From Yponomeuta sedellus (Eukaryota; Arthropoda; Insecta; Lepidoptera; Yponomeutidae), in contig OW203727.1 in assembly GCA_934045075.1 (NCBI GenBank), positions 11,323,501-11,387,500 on the forward strand: a stretch of DNA of 64,000 nucleotides. Reading direction: 5' to 3'. Below are positions 33,851 to 44,466 of the stretch, in pieces. Under the pieces are notes generated by a model, which saw nothing but the letters and a program-made list of their open reading frames with translations, was not told where the DNA came from and ran no database searches. How positions within the stretch are numbered: position 1 is the first letter of the stretch; every line of letters begins with the position of its first letter. Made by a program: the position numbers and the translations under genes.

Positions 33851-34352
33851 TGCACTGTTGAGTATTCCTAAGAACCGTCATATTGTATTGTTGTTTACAC
33901 GCACAAAGATAATGAAGTTATTCACAAAACCATCAATTTGTTTACAAAAATGCTATGGAGAACTGTAAAATTAATGGTACACACAACAGTGGTGACATCT
34001 GTAGTGAGCATTAGGCAGTTTTTAAGCCCATTCCTGCATTCAGATATTATTTCGTTTCGAAATATTACTTCAATATTTTTGGAAAATACGTGCAACATCG
34101 CAATTTATTGTGAATAAAAAATGGATTTTTGTACTGGACGTGAGTAAAAAAGTAAAAACAATTTTGTACTGATGACTATAGTTTAACGTTACTCATGAAA
34201 TATAAACGCCCATATTTATAAAAACTAAATTCTTTAAAGCACTAAAAACGCTTACTTTATAAAAAGGCCCGTATTGGAGATTTTACAAATTAAATAAAAC
34301 CCCTCTAAAATTGTTTTAGTGTAATATTTGAGACCGTTAATAAAAACTACCT

Positions 34353-34500
34353 GCAGTACAATTCCACCGAACTGCGATCCCCAACCCGCATGCCCAGCGT
34401 GGGGATTATGGGCATTACCCCCTATGATAGCACAACATGGCGCTCTTTAGGGGAGGGCTATGTCCAGCAGTGGACTAGTATAGCCTGACGACGACGACGA
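34353..34500 (+). mobile_element. RTE-tail retroposon
   Basis: 'ctgcagtacaattccaccga' to 'agcctgacgacgacgacga'. The frame at 34438-34485 encodes W-R-S-L-G-E-G-Y-V-Q-Q-W-T-S-I-A-stop. Confidence 0.8.
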
Positions 34501-34589
34501 AGGTAAAAAACTAATTGATCTAGTTTTTTGAATTAATTTTCTTAATGATGTCAGTTTTGATCTCTGTAAATGACAGCCATGCTAAAATA

Positions 34590-34695
34590 AGAAATAAAAG
34601 CATGTGTTAAAAGTTTAAATTTTTTATTTGGTTAAGTTGTATTGTATTGTACTTGTTCTGGAAATAAACTATTATTATTACTATTACTACTAAAA
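34590..34695 (+). mobile_element. Probable LINE 3' end
   Basis: 'gttctggaaataaactatta' followed by ATT/ACT triplets, the usual 3' form of insect non-LTR elements. Confidence 0.45.
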
Positions 34696-34732
34696 CAATA
34701 CAAGGTGTGTCTAAGTTTATCTACGCGTGCAA

Positions 34733-35368
34733 TAAAGGAGACGGGGATTTCTGGGCCCGATTGTAAATAGTTGAGATATGGTTTAAAAAAAGCGTTGTAT
34801 TTTTCTATTTTAAAATATAAAAAATGAGCTCAATTCACAATCTGGAAGACGAGAAATCTTAAAAATAAGTTTATGTCCCTAATAAAATAGGATACCGATT
34901 ACTTTAAACTATTGACATTAAGTATATTATAATAATATACTTAATTATACTATTTTTATTTTTAATGCACTAACCCGTGCTAAGGACAAATTTAAAAACC
35001 TATTTAGAGGCTAAAAATTTCACCCATGCCGGGATTCGAACCCGCAACCTCTGGGTATCCGTGCCAGAGGTTTAGCCTCTAAATAGGTTTTTAAATATAC
35101 TTAATGTCAATAGTTTAAATGTATTTGTTTAATTTGATTGAATGAATCATCTGGTGCAGGTGTTTTTTTATTTAATACATGCAGACTAATCGATTAAAGT
35201 AATCAGTATCCTATTTTATTAGGGACATAAACTTATTTTTAAGATTTCTCGTCTTCCAGATTGTGAATTGAGCTCATTTTTTATATTTTAAAATAGAAAA
35301 ATACAACGCTTTTTTTAAACCATATCTCAACTATTTACAATCGGGCCCAGAAATCCCCGTCTCCTTTA
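34733..35368. mobile_element. Large foldback (TA-flanked) transposon
   Basis: Arms of about 200 bp: 34735-34935 and the inverse at about 35087-35366. Outer ends are 'aaggagacggggatttctgg' and its inverse, each next to a TA (TSD TA, as for Tc1/mariner-type MITEs). The arms are near-identical. A family-A SINE fragment sits close to the axis. No transposase. Confidence 0.8.
34961..35085 (-). mobile_element. SINE family A fragment within the foldback element
   Basis: 'taatgcactaacccgtgcta' to 'gtatccgtgccagag', then 'gtttagcctctaaatagg'. The tRNA half is truncated. Confidence 0.75.
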
Positions 35369-36010
35369 CTCTTGTCTAAAAATAGTTGTAGAAGGGTGAA
35401 GGGAAAGCTTAGTTGATCCTAATCCTATAATATCTAGCAGAGGGCCCAAAAAGGCTTTAGTAAGGCCCACTACGTTTGAGGCCCTAGCCGTGACTTTACG
35501 GCCCTTTCGGCCCTTTACGTTTTAATTTTTGATTGCCTATTCATGGTCAATTTGCGAATCACGTAAGAAAATTCCGCAGCTCTCGCAAAAAAATCACTTT
35601 GCGAACAAAGTGTGCTGAATATTTATGAGTTATTCGAGACAAGAAAACGACTGTGAACAGGTAGCAACCAACTGGCTGGCTGGAGGTGCGACTTAATCAA
35701 ACACGCGTAAGCTGGCTAGAATCTTATCTGAATTGAAGAAGAAATTTTGAAGGGTAAGCAGTAAGTAGGGTTTCAGTCCCAGGATAATTTATTAGGGACG
35801 TCCTGTGAACCACGTGGCCAGAGGCGATTTTCTTGAGTTTGAACTCGGTACTTGTTTCCATTTAAATCACTGTAAAGTAGGGAAACTATTATACTTCCAA
35901 ATAGGACTTTTATTTTTCTAGTTATTTTATAGTGACTAGTCAAAATGTACGTATTGGACAACTGGTTAAAAATATTTTATTACAATATTTTTTTTATCAT
36001 GACTATTGAA
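35369..36010. other. No supported gene
   Basis: Contains 'aaggcccactacgtttgagg' and 'cggccctttcggccctttac', perhaps an unclassified repeat. No coding signal. Confidence 0.35.
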
Positions 36011-36478
36011 CGTTTAAAAACCTATTTAGAGGCTAAAAATTTCACCCATGCCGGGATTCGAACCCGCAACCTCTGGCTATCCGTGCCAGAGTGCTTAGTG
36101 CGAGTTTGACAGAACCAATCGAATAACTTTACTACCGCGTTAATCGAGCATTGAGTAGTGAGTATGAGTAAGTTAACCGTTCGAACTGGCAAAACGCTGT
36201 CACAGTACAACTCGCACTCGCGTTTATTCGTGTTTTGGCTGGTAAACGTGTTCACTTCTCAACGTAAACCATTACAACTCGCACTCAGCAATTTTAATTT
36301 CCATACTTGTCGCTAGGTGGCGCTTCCTCGATGCCATAGAAATATGAGTTTACGTTAACGCGATCGAGTAGTTAAAAAACTCGCACTAAGCACTCAGCGC
36401 TCTACCAATTGAGCCAATGGGCGACTCACGGCATCAGTGAAATTTCGAACCTCTTTACACTATTCTCTGTATTACGTA
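36011..36478 (-). mobile_element. tRNA-derived SINE, family A, split by a MITE
   Basis: The tail and anticodon half occupy 36011-36089. The remainder ('cgctctaccaattgagccaa', 'ctctgtattacgtaag') resumes at 36395. The two halves rejoin exactly when the insert and one CAG are removed. Confidence 0.88.
36090..36394. mobile_element. MITE with CAG target duplication
   Basis: 305 bp with inverted ends 'agtgcttagtgcgag' and 'ctcgcactaagcact', flanked by CAG at 36087-36089 and 36395-36397. Subterminal copies of 'actcgcact' occur inside. A 'ctaggtggcgct' word at 36313-36324 resembles the insect CTCF core. Superfamily not assigned. Confidence 0.82.
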
Positions 36479-36585
36479 AGTATTGAACGTTGACGCAGCG
36501 AAAGTGATCTATCAGGATCGTGGCAATGGCAGTACCTTGTCTCTGCTTAGCCCTCTGGGATACAGGCGTGAGGTTATGTTATGTA
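36479..36585 (+). mobile_element. LINE 3' end
   Basis: 'ttgaacgttgacgcagcgaa' to 'caggcgtgaggttatg', same family as 5628-6960. 36590-37165 has no supported gene. Confidence 0.7.
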
Positions 36586-37273
36586 TTATTCAGTCGAGAA
36601 CGGCCAGACTTTAGCTTTCTTAAATGCGAATTAAGTACCATTTGCCTAAAATGTTTCAAATAACATGCAATTTGAATGGTTACATAATACTTGTAAATTT
36701 AATTTAAACAAACCTTTTTTTGCACTTGTATTGCAGTCCCCAATTTCGTAAGTATTTATGAAAGCAAGATTGAAGTGAAAGTACTGATCGGTAGACTGGT
36801 ATTGAACCGAAGTGAAGGTTCGTTAAATTTAATTTTAAGTTATAACAGACGGTCACCTGTTGTTATTGTTAGTGAATTTCTATAAAAATCGTTAATATTA
36901 AGAGGATAACATTAACGATTTTTACAGAATTTTTTTTTCATATATATTTTTAGAACTTCTAGCTTAACGGGGCCGGTATCAATATTTGAAAAAACAATTT
37001 TATAAATATACTTTTTTATAACTTTTAGCTTAACTGGCTCGGTATCAATATGTTAAATTGTGCTGTTTACAAAGCTAAAATAATTATATTGGTTGTTTTA
37101 AACAAAGTTGTAAAAAATAAAAACATTGACAAGTTTTTTTAATTTATAACCTGAGTTTGGTTTTACAGCATTAACAGACGATCGTACGTGGTACGGGCCG
37201 GGCAGCGGATTGGGCGTACCACATCGGTCCAACCGCATACGAAATAGCACTAATTGTAATTTAGTATTTTAAG

Positions 37274-37494
37274 TTAAAAACCTATTTAGAGGCTAAAAAT
37301 TCCACCCATGCCGGGATTTGAACCCGCGACCTCTGGCTATCCGTGCCAGCGCTCTTTCCTCTCACCGGCATCAGTGAAATTTCGAACCTCTTTACAATAT
37401 TCTCTGTATTACGTACAGGCAGCGACATCTGGCTGAAGTAATATGCATCACATCGCTTTCTGTTAGGTTTTTACATCGGAATGGAATCGCTGTA
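37274..37494 (-). mobile_element. tRNA-derived SINE, family A
   Basis: Minus copy with tRNA-like part 37300-37370; leader 'ggcagcgacatctggctgaa' to 'cgctgtacccacatga'. A short deletion removes the D-arm region. Confidence 0.8.
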
Positions 37495-37612
37495 CCCACA
37501 TGATTATATTCTTTTTAATGCACTAACCCGTGCTAAGGACAATTTTAAAAACCTATTTCTAGCCTCTAAATAGGTTTTTAAAATTGTTCTCAGCACGAGT
37601 TAGTGCATTAAA
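37495..37612. repeat. Palindrome made of two SINE family A ends
   Basis: 'ttctttttaatgcactaacc' to 'aaaacctatttctagcctct' and back; arms of about 58 bp with few mismatches. The tRNA part is absent. Confidence 0.8.
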
Positions 37613-37732
37613 AAGAATATAATAATTGTAATGTGTTCGGCAGACAACTTTCCAGACGAACGAATATGGTATGGAGCGTACCAAATCCGCTGTCCGGACC
37701 GTACCGAGTTCGATCGTCTGTTAATAGCATAA

Positions 37733-38133
37733 CTACTCATTTACGACTTTACCAACGAACTGTCCATAAAACGATCGAGCTGCACTGAGTGCGTCAATCA
37801 CAAACTTCTCATCGCAAGGGTTGTCGTCGAAAAAATACGCCCCGCAGCCGAGCTCCTCCGAACAGTTTTCCTGCATTCGACCATCTTTGCAGCAACCAAG
37901 GATAGCCCTCGCACAAGGCGTGAGCGTTTTCGGCCGTGTCACATTGCTTAAACCGCGATTCGTACTGTAAATGTACACCAACTCTTCGTACAAAAGCTGG
38001 CCGTTGTTTTTAATCTGTGGCTGCCCGGTCATTTGCATATTTTCGCTCTTAGAGTCTTTAAGGTCAGCTGGTATACCAGCTATTAGTGCCGCAAGGGAGA
38101 CTAATACGATAGCGAAGTGCAGTATGGCCATTT
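37733..38133 (-). CDS. Secreted six-cysteine protein, gene A
   Basis: 132-residue protein (ATG at 38131-38129, stop TAG). Residues 1-19 form a signal peptide: hydrophobic core AIVLVSLAALIAG, likely cleaved before IPADL. The mature part is polar to about residue 70, then has cysteines at 73, 80, 81, 90, 96 and 106 in the pattern C-x6-CC-x8-C-x5-C-x9-C, finishing with SFYGQ. Genes B and C share this module. Sequons: N63-V-T and N89-C-S. The sequence before the ATG reads 'cttctcgtttcag|aaATG', a good intron acceptor, so a 5'UTR exon should lie upstream (possible weak TATA-like 'ataaatag' near 38320; not confirmed). No AATAAA was found nearby; a transposon begins 7 bp past the stop. Function and family name unknown. 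Extracellular location follows from the signal peptide; disulphide pairing is inference. Confidence 0.75.
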
Positions 38134-38134
38134 C

Positions 38135-38620
38135 TGAAACGAGAAGACATTTAAACTCTTAACACTTTCGTTTATTATACATAGTTTACTCTGCACAGTC
38201 ACGGCACATCAACCTCTACGTCAGCACTCTGATCTGAGTCAAGATAATTTCAAAAAGTTTGAAGAATAACAAAACTAAATATTCGTTTTTCGGTTTGTGC
38301 AATAAATTGTTCCCTATTTATCAGTCTATCTAAATGTTAGGAACCTAAAAGCGCGAGATAGATCTCTTTCGCTTCATCAATATTCTTTAGTAACAGATGT
38401 ATCTTGTGGGTACTTTGTATCTTAGCTACATACTAACTTATTTTCACGTCTTAGTGAGTTACCGACAAGTGCGTGGTTTTTTTCGTAAGTAATACTTTTC
38501 GTCATAAAACAATTTTTTTTCTGACCAATAAGAGGGTCTCAACTGGAGCCGTTTATAAAAATTGTTTCTTTTATATTGTTTCTTTTTTAGCTGCCTACAG
38601 CATACAGAGTGTTAATAGCA
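38135..38620. other. Upstream region of gene A
   Basis: Should contain the 5'UTR intron and first exon of gene A on the minus strand. I could not choose a donor site with confidence. Several short open frames on the plus strand have no features. Confidence 0.3.
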
Positions 38621-38621
38621 A

Positions 38622-38743
38622 TTATACATTATACGGGTCAAATCGCGATTATTTATTAGGTAAAACGTAATTACCTTATTTCCCGACGTTACCGATTTAT
38701 TTACCTAATAAATAATCGCGATTTGACCCGTTTAATGTGTAAC
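38622..38743. mobile_element. Palindromic MITE (ACGGGTCAAATCGCGATTA family)
   Basis: Inverted arms 'acgggtcaaatcgcgattat' and its inverse meet around 'accttatttcccgacgttac'. Relatives: 39464-39610, 61020-61110 and a trace at 49825-49870. Confidence 0.75.
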
Positions 38744-38927
38744 TATGTATGAGTATCGCGAATCATTAAGAAATACTAATAGCAAGTAATTTCCCACTAT
38801 TTTTTTGAGGATAAAGTATTTTTATTCTGTGTCCAGTATCGGGTATGATCATGGATCACTACGAGTATTTTAACACTCTGTATATAGCTTGTCGAGAATT
38901 ACACTACCCTTTCAAATACCATCACTT

Positions 38928-39092
38928 GAGTGCCTCGTTGGTCTAGCGTTAACGTGTCTGATTTCCATGCCGGTGGTCGTGGATAAGATTCCCACTGGAT
39001 GCTGCCGTTTTGCATTTGCACAAATGGCTTCAGTCTGGGTGTACTGCCATGATTGTGATGTCCTTGCCTGATTTCCGTAGCACAGAGTATCC
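38928..39092 (+). mobile_element. tRNA-derived SINE, family D
   Basis: Head 'cctcgttggtctagcgttaa' with a degenerate box B; body 'aatggcttcagtctgggtgt' and 'tgattgtgatgtcct'. Flows directly into a 5S-SINE. Confidence 0.8.
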
Positions 39093-39098
39093 TATTCG

Positions 39099-39257
39099 AT
39101 ATCAACCCTTGTGTGTCCCCACTGCTGGGGCACGGGTCTCTTCCTGCATCGCAGGAAGGTTAGGCCATACTACACCACGGGGGCCAAGTCCGGGTTGGTG
39201 GAGGATTGTAGGACAGAGGCTAGCCTTACTGTCAGAAGTTATCAAGCCGCCCATAAG
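39099..39257 (-). mobile_element. 5S rRNA-derived SINE, 5'-truncated
   Basis: Only the 3' half is present ('atcaacccttgtgtgtcccc' to 'caagccgcccataaga'); the promoter is lost. Confidence 0.8.
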
Positions 39258-39463
39258 AATAACCTATTTGGATGGAGTATCCCATTGATATATGATTTAA
39301 TTGATTTGATTGGACCAGAACAAGTGATTGTGTTGTGTGGAAGTTATTATTGTCTAAATTTCAACTAAATAATATTCTTCCCGAACTACTGATAACTCGG
39401 CGTACCATGCCTGCTCATCCTACTGCTTACCTATAGTGTGAATAACCGGTTACTGTCGTAACC

Positions 39464-39610
39464 CGACGAAACCCGTTTAATACGTAATCTAATTATGTAT
39501 TAAACGGGTTTCGTCGCGATTATTTAATAAAAAAGGGAATCGGGCGTCGGGCACTCAGGTATTTACATTTTACCAAATATGCTATCGCAATTTGACCCGT
39601 TTAACACATA
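39464..39610. mobile_element. Palindromic MITE, same family as 38622
   Basis: Inner hairpin 'cgacgaaacccgtttaatac' with a 5-nt loop at about 39488. The outer end 'tttgacccgtttaacacata' is at 39590-39610. 39611-40075 has no supported gene. Confidence 0.65.
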
Positions 39611-40079
39611 ACTGTTTTAGACTTTTTGTTGATGACTCATTATCATTTTGTTACATATCGAAAATTTTACTAACAAGATTTTAAAATCATAGCCATCTGC
39701 ACCAACCGATCAAAAAAAACAAATGTCGAGTGGTACCTATAGTGACACATCTGATCTCAACACCACGTTACTGTTTACTCAACCAGTGACAATATTTTTT
39801 TGTTTGGGGTGTTCAACTCGACACAACACACGTGTGTCCAGTTAGTGAAACTCAAATTTAGTATCACTTGTTATTTCGTCATCTGGTCACGCCAAGAGTT
39901 TTCGACGTTTCCACACCTTATCCATACTGAAACTTAAATTAAATCATGTTTATGTTTTCGCAAACTGGACACTTTTTTTCCGAAAAAAATATACAAAAAT
40001 ATACTCAGGTTATAAACGCCTTGCTCATTGAATTAAATAATTAGGCGATTCATAATGAAAAATCTGCCCCACTTTTTTC

Positions 40080-40145
40080 TTGAAAAACCATATCAGCTTC
40101 AATTTAAGGCAATTGCCTTAAATTGAAGCTGATATGGTTTTTCAA
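40080..40145. repeat. Perfect 66-bp palindrome without a loop
   Basis: 33-bp arms starting 'ttgaaaaaccatatcagctt', centre 'ggcaattgcc'. No mismatch seen. Confidence 0.95.
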
Positions 40146-40192
40146 AAAGGTTACCGGGTTGGGATTTTTCACCTACTCCAACAATTAGGTCG

Positions 40193-40237
40193 GCCGCTGA
40201 CAAACAGTAATGTAGTCTATTACTGTTTGTCAGCGGC
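40193..40237. repeat. Perfect hairpin, 19-bp arms, 7-nt loop
   Basis: 'gccgctgacaaacagtaat', loop 'gtagtct', exact inverse. Lies only 47 bp from the 66-bp palindrome. Confidence 0.95.
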
Positions 40238-40582
40238 TGCCAGGCATACAAAAAACTATAATAAAATAGGTTACGTATTGAAGATTATAGAAAAAGCATA
40301 GAGAGTGACTTTCGAATACTAACAGTCAAAAATACCTTCCTTATAAATTAACAAATGGTGAATAATTTTGTAACAACATAAGAAATTACCTATTCACAGC
40401 AATGAAACTTTTGGTGGTGAATGATAATTTTGACATGAAGCATTAATCTAAATGGCTGTACTTTGTCTTAAATTCAGGTAAAATGCGAACGTGTGTCGAG
40501 ATGGCGAAAAAAAAGTTATTTAATTTAAGTTTCAATATGTGGACACGTCTAAAAAGGGTGTGTCCAGATGACAAAACAATAA

Positions 40583-40952
40583 GGCTGGGCGCATGCTAAA
40601 ACGCAGGCGACGCAGCACAGCGCAGCGCTGGGCAGCGCAGATTTTGTAAAGCATGGAACGTGATTGAGCTACGTACGCTGCGGCAGGAAGCGTGTTTACT
40701 AACAATTTTGTTGCAATGACATAATATTTAATTGAATTAGTCCGCTGTGAACCTTGTATGTATGATACAAATCATCTAGACTATTCAAAAAAGACATTGA
40801 AAGAGTTACTATGAGTGAGAATTGCCAAGGAATGGAGCGAATAGTTGCGTCACAGCATGCGGTGAAGGCCAATGTCTGCCTCAACTGCCCTGCCCTGTAC
40901 TGAACTGTGCTGCGATGTGCTGCGTCGCCTGCGTCTCAACATGCGCCCAGCC
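40583..40952. mobile_element. MITE, PIF/Harbinger-type, second copy
   Basis: TAA at 40580-40582 and 40953-40955. Ends 'ggctgggcgcatgc' and 'catgcgcccagcc' are nearly perfect. Shares 'gcaatgacat' and 'caaggaatggagcga' with the inverse of 4645-5106. Better ends but a shorter interior. Confidence 0.82.
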
Positions 40953-40955
40953 TAA

Positions 40956-41400
40956 GAATTTTGAAATTCACCAACTGGACACACGTCCGTCCAGCCTCTT
41001 GTGTCGAGTTGGGGAGTAACCCAATTTGTATAACCTTGTTTACTATCAAAGTTGGGGTGACTTATTATATTATCTCATGCCTGGGACTAATTCAACACTT
41101 TATCAAAGCCAGGTCAAGTTATCAGATGGCTACTGTGTATACATTTACACGAACCCCTTCAAGCCCTTTTCGACCGTCTTCTATCTTGAAAGCTAGTTGT
41201 GTCACAAGACTGAAAATTCTCAGATTGATTGAGGGTACCGAAAATAAATATTGCTTGAAAGTTCATTCATCAAGATAGAATAGTTTACATCTAGTATGAG
41301 TAAAGTTGCTACTGGACGCTGTATTATCTCATTACGTAGACGCAAAGACTAATGCGTGTTTTCTAATATTGATTTATTACCATAGTCTGAAGTCTGTATT
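40956..41400. other. No supported gene
   Basis: A 123-residue open frame at 40907-41278 begins inside the MITE and shows no recognisable domain. Confidence 0.4.
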
Positions 41401-41402
41401 CT

Positions 41403-41468
41403 TCTTCTTCAGGATATATTGGTCCACAGCTGGACATAGCCCTCCCCTAATAAGCGCCTTAGCGCAAA
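41403..41468 (-). mobile_element. RTE-type tail fragment
   Basis: 'ttcttcaggatatattggtc' and 'ctggacatagccctccccta' match the minus-sense RTE end at 12805. Confidence 0.7.
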
Positions 41469-41579
41469 AGTCTGTATTAATTTTACTAAAATTGGTTTGT
41501 ATGTTAAACTTTATTGCACAATAAAACCATAACAGCAACTTATATAACACACAATGTGATAAAAATTACGAACATAGAC

Positions 41580-41886
41580 TTCGTTATCAACCCTTGTATG
41601 TCCCCACTGTTGGGGCACGGGTCTCTGCATCGCAGAAAGGTTAGGCCATACTCCACCACGGGGGCCAAGTCCGGGTTGATTATAAGACTGCAAGACAGTG
41701 GCGGGCCTTACTGTCAGAAGTTATCAAGTCGCCCATAAGGTCTCTGCCATGGCTTAACGACTGCCATTACACGATAGCCGGCACCAACGGCTTAACGTGC
41801 CTTGCGAAACACGGAAGCGATCGGAAAAATGCCACTAGCGGTAGTCACGGGACGGTCACCCATCCTGTACCTGACCGTGCCTGTTA
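41580..41886 (-). mobile_element. 5S rRNA-derived SINE
   Basis: 'cgttatcaacccttgtatgt' to 'cacccatcctgtacctgacc'. It lacks the outermost 5' end. 41890-42475 has no supported gene. Confidence 0.8.
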
Positions 41887-42471
41887 ACATAAACTTATTT
41901 TAGTAAAAATTTCTTCCAGCCTGAAAATTAAAAATTATTATGAAATTTTTGGTCACGAAAATCAATGTGTAAAATTGTTTCAAGCTGCACGCTGTTAGCT
42001 TTGAGTCGGGTTTTAAGCGTAAACTATCTGTAAGCGCAACTACTGTAGATAGATTTTTAAGAAAGAGTAATAATTTTTACCTATCACTTTAGATCAATAG
42101 TTCTTTGAATTTTTATTAATAATAAATGCTTACTTGTTTAGCAAGGTCTGAAATAAAACACAACAAATTCACTCTAATAATTTTTATTGGTTTTCTATGT
42201 TTATTTATACATCATCTAGTCCCATAAAAAGAACAAAGACATTTATGATAACGTTGCCTCCAAATATTGCTATATCGGCTAAGGACGAGTCTTACAGAAT
42301 AATAAATAAACTGCGTTTGCCAATAGGATTAAAAATAAGTTTAGAGTAATCTTTCAGCACAAAGTTTTAGAAAAATGTGTTTGTGGACATGATTTTGTAA
42401 ATGAGTGAGATATTGGTTATTGGTTAATATCTTTTAATAGTTAATATCTTATCCTGGCACATAAAACATTC

Positions 42472-42594
<123 letters not shown>

Positions 42595-42922
42595 GCGCAA
42601 AAGATAGCATTCTCAATATACTGTATGTCTGTATTAAGTAAATAAATTACTTATGCCAGAAGTAATAATGGATATAATTAAATTACCCTTTATATGCAAT
42701 ATAATATGATAAGAAATAAATACATGATATTATATTGCATTGTTATTATTATTAAACATATATATTATATGTTTAGTAATAATAACAATGCAATATAATA
42801 TCATGTATTTATTTCTAAAACATATAAAGGGTAATTTAATTATGTCCATTATTACTTCTGGCATAAGTAATTTATTTACTTAATACAGACATACAATATT
42901 TTGAGAATGCTATCTTTTGCGC
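42595..42922. mobile_element. 328-bp hairpin element (foldback MITE)
   Basis: Ends 'gcgcaaaagatagcattctc' and the exact inverse. Arms of about 160 bp are near-identical, apart from a roughly 10-bp indel ('tgcaatataatatga'). The apex is 'acatatatattatatgt'. No coding content; target duplication obscured by the (AT)n. Confidence 0.85.
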
Positions 42923-44384
42923 CGAGGCTAAGGAAATTTTGGGGCAGCGGTAAGTCTTCTTTAATAACGAATAATATTTTTCCTTGTTTATCAAACTACT
43001 TTTAAATTCGTTAAGTAAAAAAACTTGGTTTTTTAACTCGTCTCACTTGGCCATTTTTTTACATTTATGCTTTCGTCGGATACTAATGTACACAAGGCAC
43101 TGCTGGCCCAAAGTGGCCCATAAAAGCATAGTGGCTATATTAGAACTGCCATGGCTGCTATTTTAAGATGTGTTGTAGTCAGCTAAACAACGGAATTGCC
43201 TAGTCATCAAATGGTTCAATTCGTGCAAATTTATTTAATAAGCATCTTCCGCTCGAGAACGCATCGCTCGAGGCGCCGCGCCGCCGGGTCAAGTTTCACA
43301 GGTTACTGTGGGCTATACCGTCGGAATGCGGTTGGTTAGTAGACTACAGACAGTGCCAATAAAACGTCAATCGTCTTGAAAATATTATGATAATAACACG
43401 ACAATGGTTACGACGACAACGAGCAACTTATTGTTCGATAGTATGGTATTGAACAACTAATAGTCTCGTCCCCCGGTGCCCACTAGTTTTGGGCATCCTA
43501 GATGCCTACTACATTTACTTTCTGGATTATGAATACACAGCCCTTAAAACATGATTAAACATGTGCAATTTTTTTTATTTTTGTTTTTATTAAGTTACAG
43601 CATTATGAAACACACTTACTTAAGGCTGTTGACCTTGGCAGCGTCAAACTGGTATCACCGCAGAAAACAAACTTTACACACTCGAGCAAAATAGTTGATA
43701 ATTCGCTTTAAAGTGATGTCTTATCGCGCCTTGATTCACACAAAAATTTACGAACATGTAGATCTTCTTTACTTTAGGATTTTTTATGCGTTTAGAAAAA
43801 CGTTTGACGCGACTGCGTTCATCAAAACGCTTAGGGCATCTGGCATGGCGAACACAGAATTAAGTATCGTATCTCTGGGTTTTTTTCGTTACGACACACC
43901 AGGCGCGCTAAATCCTATCGGTATCCAGAAATTTGCGATACCAATTACTGAGAAATTTGGCATCCAGCGGCCCAGTTCCTAGAAGTACAATTGATGGTTT
44001 ACTGTGACAAATTATGTACATTAGAATATGAAGACTTCGCTGCTTAATGCCCATTAAAATGTCATAATAAACTATGAATTGAATTACCATGAAACCCGGC
44101 CCTGATGTTAGGAAATCGGGGCAAGTGGATATCACAGTAAGTTTATTTGCGAGCCCTTATTTAATATCGAACCACTTTGACCTGATTTTTTTACTTTTGT
44201 TTACTTGAGTATATTTATGTCACTAACTACAGCTTGATGTCTTCTTCTGAGATCCACATGCCTCCATGAGACTGTAACAAGAGTAATCATTTGAAAGGCT
44301 TGAAAGATTATGTTCGATAATATTGTATTCCGTATTCAGTAGAGAAGTATAAAGCCACACTATTTATTTGTACACATGCGCAAC
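42923..44384. other. No supported gene
   Basis: Includes a 95-residue open frame at 43695-43982 without recognisable motifs. 43240-43330 is locally GC-rich ('gctcgaggcgccgcgccgcc'). Confidence 0.4.
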
Positions 44385-44445
44385 GCATACATAAACTCAT
44401 GCCTGAAACCCAAAGGGGTAGACAGATCGTGGCAATGGCAAACCC
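44385..44445 (-). mobile_element. LINE 3' tail trace
   Basis: 'aactcatgcctgaaacccaa' and 'aggggtagacag' are the inverse of the LINE tail at 3905-3940, followed by 'gatcgtggcaatggca' in the other orientation. Confidence 0.5.
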
Positions 44446-44466
44446 TGCCGTATTTATTATGTATCT

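Larger units (their letters stand above)
37168..37726. mobile_element. Inverted-repeat element interrupted by SINEs
   Basis: Left arm 37168-37260 ('attaacagacgatcg', 'ggtacgggccgggcagcgga') is the diverged inverse of 37621-37726. Between them lie a family-A SINE and a SINE-end palindrome. Its right end touches the 3' end of gene A (stop at 37733). Confidence 0.6.

Noticed and set aside
40907..41278. 123-residue open frame as a gene
   Set aside because: Starts inside a MITE, has no domain, signal peptide or splice support.
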